A stretch of 10,696 bases of DNA from Chloroflexota bacterium (GTDB taxonomy: Bacteria > Chloroflexota > Limnocylindria > Limnocylindrales > CSP1-4), in contig JAJYDP010000121.1 in assembly GCA_021777365.1 (NCBI GenBank), forward strand, positions 1-10,696. The letters run 5' to 3'. A program made the position numbers and the translations under genes. This document shows positions 5,946 to 10,696 of this stretch, one piece after another; the stretch's first letter is position 1, and each line of letters starts with the position of its first letter. The notes under the pieces are model-generated. The model was not told where the DNA came from. It was given only the letters and a program-made list of their open reading frames with translations, and did not search any database.

Positions 5946-7229
5946 TCAAGCCCCGTGAAGGACGCTCGCCGTGCTCCAGAGCCCCAGGGCGAGCAGGCCG
6001 CCCGTGATGGCCCACATGAGCACGCTGCGCCGCCGTGAGTTGGCCAGCCCGCCGAGCACGGACGGGTCGCTCGAGAGCCGGATGAGGAACGTGAGCGGGA
6101 TCGCGAGCACGACGACGTTGAGGACCATCGCGCCGATCACCACCGCGACGAGGTTCTGCGCGAGCAGCGCGACGAGCGCCGCCGGGACGATCTCGAGCAG
6201 GTAGAGGGCGTAGAAGGCGGGTGCACGCCGGAGCGAAAGGTTCAGGCTGTGGGGCCAGCCGAAGAGCTCGCCCCAGGCCCACGCCGAGCTGAGCGAGATG
6301 ACGATCGCCGCCAGCAGTCCCGACCCGATCATCCCGATCGCGATGAGTGGGCCCCAGCCTTCGCTGACGAGGGCGGTCAGCCCCGACGGCAGTGCGAGCC
6401 CGCCAGCGATGATCCATTGGAGCGAGTCTCGCCCGACGGTCATGGCGGCCGCCGCTACGACGATGGCGCCCATGAGCAGCTCGCTCGCGATCGCGCCCAC
6501 CATCGTCTCCCATCGCGCCGCGCGCAGGTCGTCGACGCGGAGGCCCTTGTCGACCGTCGCGGCCTGCTGGTAGAAGAGCATCCAGGGCATGATCACCGCG
6601 CCCACGTTCGCCACCACGAGGTCGGCGTAGCCTGCCCGTCCGAACGGCTGCAGCGGCGACAGCCCGCCGAGTACCGCCCGGGCGTCCGGATGGGCGACGA
6701 TCGCGAGCCCGACGAACGCGAACAGCCCGAGCGACAGCACGAGCGCCATCCGCTCGAAACGACCGTAGCTGCCCGTCAGCACCGTGACGGCATGGAGGAC
6801 GAATGCTCCTCCGACCGCCACCGGCGCCGGAATGCCGATCAGGCTCGCCCCCAGCACGATGCCGGCGAACTCGGCGACGTAGGCGAGGAGGTCGATGGCG
6901 ACCATCGAGCCCACGGCGGCGACGCCCCAGCCCAGGCCGTAGCGGCGGCGGATGAGCTCCGCGTGGCCGAGCCCGGTGCCGATCGCGAGGCGCGCGGTCA
7001 TCTCCTGCACGAGGTACAGGACCGGGATGAGGAGGAGCAGCGGCAGGAGCATCGCGTAGCCGAAGCGGCTGCCCGCCTGCGCGGCAGTCACGACGCTCGC
7101 CGCGTCGACGTCGGCGAGCATGACGATCCAGGCTGGCCCCACGACCCGCAGTACGCGCCGCACGTCCAGGCGCCGCAATCCAACGGCGCCATGGCCCAGG
7201 ATGGCGCGGGCGGCAGTCGCAGCGGTCAT
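5946..7229 (-). CDS. Nramp (SLC11)-family divalent metal transporter with altered metal-site motifs
   Basis: A 427-residue protein with about 11 hydrophobic segments. The TM1 region GPAWIVMLADVDAASVVTA followed by QAGSRFGY aligns with GPAxIASIAYxDPGNFAT-xQAGxxYGY of Nramp; the DPGN motif reads DAAS (42-45), keeping Asp but losing Pro and Asn. In TM6 the MPH motif reads MPW (214-216), keeping the Met. These changes suggest altered ion choice; Nramp-related Mg2+ transporters are one known group lacking the canonical motifs, though I cannot place this protein there. ATG 7229 is chosen; a TTG at 7295 would add 22 residues. It follows the YHS-like gene after a 141-base gap. Confidence 0.85.
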   Translation of the reverse strand: MTAATAARAILGHGAVGLRRLDVRRVLRVVGPAWIVMLADVDAASVVTAAQAGSRFGYAMLLPLLLLIPVLYLVQEMTARLAIGTGLGHAELIRRRYGLGWGVAAVGSMVAIDLLAYVAEFAGIVLGASLIGIPAPVAVGGAFVLHAVTVLTGSYGRFERMALVLSLGLFAFVGLAIVAHPDARAVLGGLSPLQPFGRAGYADLVVANVGAVIMPWMLFYQQAATVDKGLRVDDLRAARWETMVGAIASELLMGAIVVAAAAMTVGRDSLQWIIAGGLALPSGLTALVSEGWGPLIAIGMIGSGLLAAIVISLSSAWAWGELFGWPHSLNLSLRRAPAFYALYLLEIVPAALVALLAQNLVAVVIGAMVLNVVVLAIPLTFLIRLSSDPSVLGGLANSRRRSVLMWAITGGLLALGLWSTASVLHGA

Positions 7230-7342
7230 CGGCTCAATCCAGCGAGGTGCATGAGCGGAGTGAACCCGGCGGGCAGCACCGGCGGCGAGGGCCAATAGTC
7301 AGGCGGGTCCCGGGATATCCGACCTCTCGGCTCAGGATTCCC

Positions 7343-7378
7343 ACCGGTTCGGGGAGATGACGCCCGCCCCTTACCGGT
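7343..7378 (-). terminator. hairpin overlapping the stop codon of the second YHS-like gene
   Basis: ACCGGT and GGGG pair with CCCC and ACCGGT, separated by a 2x2 internal loop, with a 12-base apical loop. It sits at the end of the copA-cupredoxin-YHS unit and could reduce read-through into the Nramp gene. No T-run follows on the minus strand. Confidence 0.35.
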
Positions 7379-7646
7379 CGCAGCACCACTCGCTTGCCGG
7401 GGACTCGTCGCATCCATACGCGGGTGAGGCGTCCGCACGCAGGTACCGCTCCGGCTCCCGCTCGAACGAGGCGCGGCAGCCGGCGGCCCGGAAGACCAGG
7501 GTCATGCCCTCGTAGCGGGTCGCCACTCCCCCTTCTGGCCCGATCGCCCCGTCGCAGACGGGGCAGCGGTGACGGCCCTGGGGGGACTGGGCCGCCACCG
7601 CTGTGTGCACGGTGGCCTGTGTCCGAGGCTCCGTGCGCTGGGTCAT
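7371..7646 (-). CDS. YHS-like Cys-rich small metal-binding protein in the copA operon
   Basis: A 91-residue protein related to the one at 482-733: CPVC (28-31), a middle GGVATRYEGMTLVF, then AAGC where the relative has CQGC, FEREPERYL (61-69), and a Cys-rich tail with C79, C88 and C89 (EWCCDR). The first Cys of the second CxxC pair is Ala54 here, leaving C57; the tail cysteines may make up for it. N-terminal 25 residues are polar and probably disordered. The start ATG overlaps the cupredoxin stop (ATGA), implying coupled translation. Likely role: binding copper delivered to or from CopA, by analogy with YHS domains fused to some copper ATPases; this is inference. Confidence 0.8.
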   Translation of the reverse strand: MTQRTEPRTQATVHTAVAAQSPQGRHRCPVCDGAIGPEGGVATRYEGMTLVFRAAGCRASFEREPERYLRADASPAYGCDESPASEWCCDR

Positions 7647-8026
7647 GCAGCTTCCACGAGCAGCCGCCCGCGCAGCATGCCCATCTCGCAGGTGAACTCG
7701 TGCTCCCCCGGTTCGGCCGGCAGGAACTCCACCGGCACCACCTGGCCCTCGGGCAACACGGCGGACTTGCCGAAGTCGGCGAGCACCACCTGCTCCGAGC
7801 AGGCGGCCGTCTCCTCGCGGCGGAAGAGAAGGCGAACGGGCCTGCCAGCCGAGACGCGGATCGTGTCTGGGGTGTAGCCGCCCTTGACGAGGACCATCAC
7901 CTCCTGGTAGCCGTCGGACACGGTAGCCGCGGCCACGCCCTCGACCCGCTTGAACCAGAAGAACCAGGCGACCGCGGCGATTGCGGCAAGGCCGACGAGG
8001 GTGACGAGGATGCGATCGGGGGTCAT
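7643..8026 (-). CDS. membrane-anchored cupredoxin-domain protein
   Basis: A 127-residue protein: N-terminal hydrophobic anchor (about 6-25), then a single cupredoxin domain (about 43-126) with [32 protein letters not shown] (C76) and a closing [15 protein letters not shown] (C113, M115, M117). This is the Cupredoxin_1 type often found next to or fused with copper ATPases; visible soft ligands are Cys and Met rather than the two His of blue copper proteins. It probably binds copper on the outer face of the membrane. ATG overlaps the copA stop as ATGA, with AGGAG 7 bases upstream, and its own stop overlaps the next start the same way. Confidence 0.9.
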   Translation of the reverse strand: MTPDRILVTLVGLAAIAAVAWFFWFKRVEGVAAATVSDGYQEVMVLVKGGYTPDTIRVSAGRPVRLLFRREETAACSEQVVLADFGKSAVLPEGQVVPVEFLPAEPGEHEFTCEMGMLRGRLLVEAA

Positions 8027-10197
8027 GCGGAGACTCCTGCGAGCCGGAACCGCTTGAGGCGGTTGGCGTTGCTGATGACGGTGACCGAGCTGAACGACAT
8101 GGCGAGGGCGGCCAGGATCGGCGAGAGCAGGATCCCGGTGAAGGGGTACAGCACGCCGAGCGCGATGGGCAGGCCGAGGCCGTTGTAGACGAAGGCGCCG
8201 AAGAGGTTCTGGGTCACGTTGCGCATCGTGGCCCGGCTGATCGCGATCGCCGCGACCACGCCCTGGAGGGATCCGCTGATGAGGGTCACGTCGGACGCCT
8301 CGATCGCGACGTCGGTGCCCGTGCCGATGGCGAACCCGACGTTCGCCTGGGCGAGCGCCGGGGCGTCGTTGATCCCGTCGCCGACCATCGCGACCGTGCG
8401 ACCCTCGAGCTGGAGCTTGCGCACCTCGTGCGCCTTGTCCTGCGGCAGGACCTCGGCGACCACGGTGTCCACGCCGACCTGCCGCGCGATCGCGTCCGCG
8501 GTGCGCCGGTTGTCGCCGGTGAGCATGACGACCCGCAGGCCGAGCTTGCGGAGCGCGGCGATCGCCTCGCGCGAGTCGGCCTTGACCGGGTCGGCGATCG
8601 CGAGGAGGCCGAGCACCCGTCCGTCCGCGGCCACGAAGACCGGGGTCTTGGCCTCGTCGGCGAGGCGTGCCGCCTCGGCGTCGAAGGCATCGGCCACGAT
8701 GCCGTCGGCGTCGAGCAGGGCGCGCTTCCCGACGAGCACCGCCCGCCCACCGATCGTGGCCCGAATGCCGTGCCCGGCGACCGCCTCGAACGTGGTGAGA
8801 GCCTCGGTCTGGAGCCCACGCTCGCGGGCCGCCGTGACGATGGCTGCGGCGAGGGGATGCTCGGAATCGCGTTCGGCGGCCGCCGCGAGGGCGAGCAGCT
8901 CGGCGTCAACCGTCCCCGCGCCGGACACGATATCCGTCACGGCCGGCTTGCCGAGGGTGATCGTGCCGGTCTTGTCAAGCACGACCGTGTCGAGCTTCTT
9001 GGCCGCCTGGAGCGCGTCGCCGGAGCGGATGAGGATGCCGTGGGAGGCGGCCAGCCCGACGCCCGTGGTGAGCGACATCGGCGTGGCCATGCCGAGCGCG
9101 CAGGGGCAGGCGATGATGAGCGTCGTGACGCTGACCACGACTGCGTAGGCGAACGCGGGCGACGGCCCGAAGTCGTACCAGACCACGAACCCGAGGATCG
9201 ACGCGATGACCACCATGGGCGTGAAGTAGCCCGACACGACGTCGACGATCCGCTGGATGGGGACCTTGGACGCCTGGGCGTCGCCCACCATGCGGACGAT
9301 CGTCGCGAGCGCTGTATCGGCTCCCACCTTCGTCGCCCGGAAACGCAGCGCACCGGTGCCATTGATCGTGGCCCCGATGACCTCATCGCCGGGGGTCTTC
9401 GCCACCGGCATCGATTCGCCGGTGATCATGGATTCGTCGATCGCGCTGGCCCCCTCGAGGACGATCCCGTCGACCGGAACCTTTGCCCCGGGGCGGACGA
9501 CCACGATGTCGCCCACGATCACGTCCTCGATCGGGATCTCACGTTCCTCGCCGTCGCGCACGACGCGCGCGGTCTTCGGCGCCAGGCCGATGAGCTTCTC
9601 GATCGCCTCCGACGTGCGTCCGCGTGCCTTCACCTCCATCGCCATTCCGAGCACGACAAGGGCGGTGACGACGACCGTCACGTCGTAGTAGACGTCGGTC
9701 ATGGCCTTCGACGGGAAGAGCTGGGGGAACAGGAGGGCGACCGTGGAGTAGATCCAGGCGGTGCCGGTCCCGATCGCGATGAGCGTGTGCATGTTCGCCG
9801 AGCGGTGCCTGAGCCCCTCCCAGGCGCCGGTGAAGAACTGGTTGCCCGAATAGGCGATGACGGCGAACGAGCCGACGCCCATGAGCGCCCAGAGGTACCA
9901 GAGCTGCTGGCTGCCCATCGGGAACAGGTCGCGCAGCCCGGGGATGAGCCAGGGGTAGGAGAGCACCATGGTGGGAGCGCCGATCGCGGCGCCGAACCAC
10001 CACTTGCGCATGAGGGCTCGGTACTCGGCCTGGCGCTCGGCCTGGCGTGCTTCTGCGGCGCCGGCCGGGGCGGTGGAATCGGCGACGGCCGTGGAGGGCG
10101 GATCCGCGGCCGTGGCGCCGTCGGCGCTGGCAGCGATCTCGTGCTGGCCGACGCCGCGTGGGGCGGCGACGAGGCCTAAAGTAGAGTGATCGGTCAT
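8023..10197 (-). CDS. copA: P1B-type copper-exporting ATPase CopA, lacking an N-terminal metal-binding domain
   Basis: A 724-residue P-type ATPase. Motifs: TGES (259-262) in the actuator domain, CPC (364-366) in the ion-path helix, DKTGT with phosphorylated D408, HP (447-448), TGDN (560-563) and GDGIND (606-611). YN (671-672) in TM7 and MSFSS (700-704) in TM8 are marks of the Cu(I) P1B-1 group. Expected to pump Cu(I) out of the cytoplasm using ATP. The first 60 residues are Ala-rich and polar, without a CxxC HMA or YHS domain; it is followed in the operon by a cupredoxin and a YHS-like protein that may supply that function in trans. ATG 10197 has no visible ribosome site and is followed by a rare TTA codon (residue 7). 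A phased-repeat promoter lies at 10272-10325. Confidence 0.96.
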   Translation of the reverse strand: MTDHSTLGLVAAPRGVGQHEIAASADGATAADPPSTAVADSTAPAGAAEARQAERQAEYRALMRKWWFGAAIGAPTMVLSYPWLIPGLRDLFPMGSQQLWYLWALMGVGSFAVIAYSGNQFFTGAWEGLRHRSANMHTLIAIGTGTAWIYSTVALLFPQLFPSKAMTDVYYDVTVVVTALVVLGMAMEVKARGRTSEAIEKLIGLAPKTARVVRDGEEREIPIEDVIVGDIVVVRPGAKVPVDGIVLEGASAIDESMITGESMPVAKTPGDEVIGATINGTGALRFRATKVGADTALATIVRMVGDAQASKVPIQRIVDVVSGYFTPMVVIASILGFVVWYDFGPSPAFAYAVVVSVTTLIIACPCALGMATPMSLTTGVGLAASHGILIRSGDALQAAKKLDTVVLDKTGTITLGKPAVTDIVSGAGTVDAELLALAAAAERDSEHPLAAAIVTAARERGLQTEALTTFEAVAGHGIRATIGGRAVLVGKRALLDADGIVADAFDAEAARLADEAKTPVFVAADGRVLGLLAIADPVKADSREAIAALRKLGLRVVMLTGDNRRTADAIARQVGVDTVVAEVLPQDKAHEVRKLQLEGRTVAMVGDGINDAPALAQANVGFAIGTGTDVAIEASDVTLISGSLQGVVAAIAISRATMRNVTQNLFGAFVYNGLGLPIALGVLYPFTGILLSPILAALAMSFSSVTVISNANRLKRFRLAGVSA

Positions 10198-10217
10198 GGT
10201 GTATGCGCTCCGTGCGC

Positions 10218-10275
10218 TCCTGACAAGACTGGCGGGCCGACGCGGCTCGATGCCCCGTCGACCCAGTCGTCAGGA
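10218..10275. repeat. long imperfect inverted repeat in the copA promoter/leader
   Basis: TCCTGACAAGACTGG (10218-10232) pairs with CCAGTCGTCAGGA (10263-10275), a 13-bp stem with a 2-base bulge. Inside, CGACGCGG and CCCCGTCG (10238-10245, 10253-10260) pair at seven of eight positions around a 7-base loop. It lies 20 bases before the copA ATG. If transcription starts near 10265, as the phased-repeat promoter suggests, the outer 5' arm would be mostly untranscribed, so it may act as a DNA site instead of an RNA structure. Confidence 0.5.
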
Positions 10276-10325
10276 TCCCGCCCGAACCTGAGAGAGGCGT
10301 GACGCGTCGCTGAGACGTTGCGGAG
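10272..10325 (-). promoter_or_regulatory. 11-bp-phased direct repeats plus -10-like box before copA
   Basis: On the minus strand CTCAG (10314-10310), GTCAC (10303-10299) and CTCAG (10292-10288) are exactly 11 bases apart, with a weaker unit CTCCG (10325-10321) upstream. GATCCT (10277-10272) stands 15 bases after the start of the last unit, as at the other three sites, nearly identical to GATGCT of the small Trp-rich gene. Inferred to be the activator-dependent copA promoter. No typical CsoR or CueR palindrome was noticed in this gap. Confidence 0.55.
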
Positions 10326-10422
10326 AAGACGCCGGATCTGGGCAGGCGGGCCGCCGGCCAAAGGCGAGGCCAGGGAATGGGCGATCGCCTGGGGCACTCC
10401 GCTGCGGGGCGCGACCCGGTGA

Positions 10423-10696
10423 TCAGTCGCCTTCCGAACCCACGTGCACATGGCCCGCCTGGGCAGCGTGGGGGCGCGCCCCGTCCTGCTGCGGGCCGGC
10501 GGGCTCGGGGTCGCCATCGTGTCCGGCATGGCCGCCGTGGCCCATGAAGAGGTGCATTCCCACGCAACCGAACAGGAGGCCGAACGTGAGAAGCGTCGAG
10601 GCGGGCACCCCAGCGGCGAGGAGGAGGCTGGCGATCACGAGTACTCCCGCGGCCAGCCAGACCCGCCGATCGACCCGGGCCGCCGCGAGGATCGCG
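10423..10696 (-). CDS. DUF2933-like small membrane protein with His-rich tail (5' end outside window)
   Basis: The frame is open to the window edge, giving at least 91 residues; an internal GTG at 10638 is probably not the start. Two hydrophobic stretches are visible (WLAAGVLVIASLLLAAGV and STLLTFGLLFGCVGMHLF), then MGHGGHAGHDG and a polar tail with further His (HAAQAGHVHVGSEGD). The ending CVGMHLFMGHGGHAGH fits the short DUF2933 family, which is frequent near copper-resistance genes and has no settled function. His and Met clusters suggest metal binding. It is upstream of and co-directional with copA, but the 225-base gap with a separate promoter suggests a separate transcript. Confidence 0.7.
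   Translation of the reverse strand, partial: AILAAARVDRRVWLAAGVLVIASLLLAAGVPASTLLTFGLLFGCVGMHLFMGHGGHAGHDGDPEPAGPQQDGARPHAAQAGHVHVGSEGD

Noticed and set aside
7226..7438. 70-residue minus-strand frame ending in an ATGA overlap with the Nramp start
   Set aside because: It overlaps the second YHS-like gene by 68 bases, about a third of its third codon positions are A/T, and no ribosome site is seen; the overlap at the Nramp start is probably chance.
8428..10179. 583-residue plus-strand frame opposite copA
   Set aside because: Low-complexity Arg/Asp/Gly/His translation; all P-type ATPase motifs are in the minus frame.

Overview
The window is very GC-rich with strong G/C preference at third codon positions. 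Gene content (M56 peptidase, complex I subunit, P1B copper pump, cupredoxin, YHS-type metal-binding proteins) fits a free-living high-GC bacterium such as an actinobacterium or a member of Chloroflexota; the sequence alone does not decide between them. No rRNA, tRNA, CRISPR array, insertion sequence or phage gene was seen.

Layout. Left edge (+): the C-terminal part of an M56 (BlaR1-like) zinc metallopeptidase. It converges on a small minus-strand YHS-like Cys protein whose reading frame appears broken by one extra base. A 309-bp divergent intergenic region follows, leading to a plus-strand membrane protein with an extracytoplasmic-looking N-terminal domain and an Lgt-like core whose signature loop is rich in cysteine. 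Next comes an 81-residue Trp/Gly-rich small protein, closed by a perfect 13-bp hairpin. The remaining genes are on the minus strand: a solitary nuoL, then (in transcription order from the right) a DUF2933-like His-rich membrane protein cut by the window edge, copA, a membrane-anchored cupredoxin, a second YHS-like protein, an atypical Nramp-family transporter, a possible 50-residue protein and an isoprenylcysteine/phospholipid methyltransferase-like membrane protein. copA, the cupredoxin and the YHS gene overlap by ATGA, so they are translationally linked.

How the genes work together. CopA should export Cu(I); the cupredoxin and the Cys proteins look like metal-binding or delivery partners, since this CopA has no N-terminal metal-binding domain of its own. 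Nramp may move another divalent ion. The most interesting signal is regulatory. Four gene starts (first YHS protein, Lgt-like protein, small Trp-rich protein, copA) each have three NTCA(G/C) units at exact 11-bp spacing. All read toward the gene, and each is followed at the same distance by a weak -10-like hexamer of form (G/C)AnnnT. This is the architecture of an OmpR/PhoB-family activator and suggests a metal or envelope-stress regulon spanning the window. A second element, a palindrome of form TACTAC-N6-GTAGTA, lies before the Lgt-like gene and before nuoL. It may be the operator of a BlaI/CopY-type repressor, the usual partner of an M56 peptidase.
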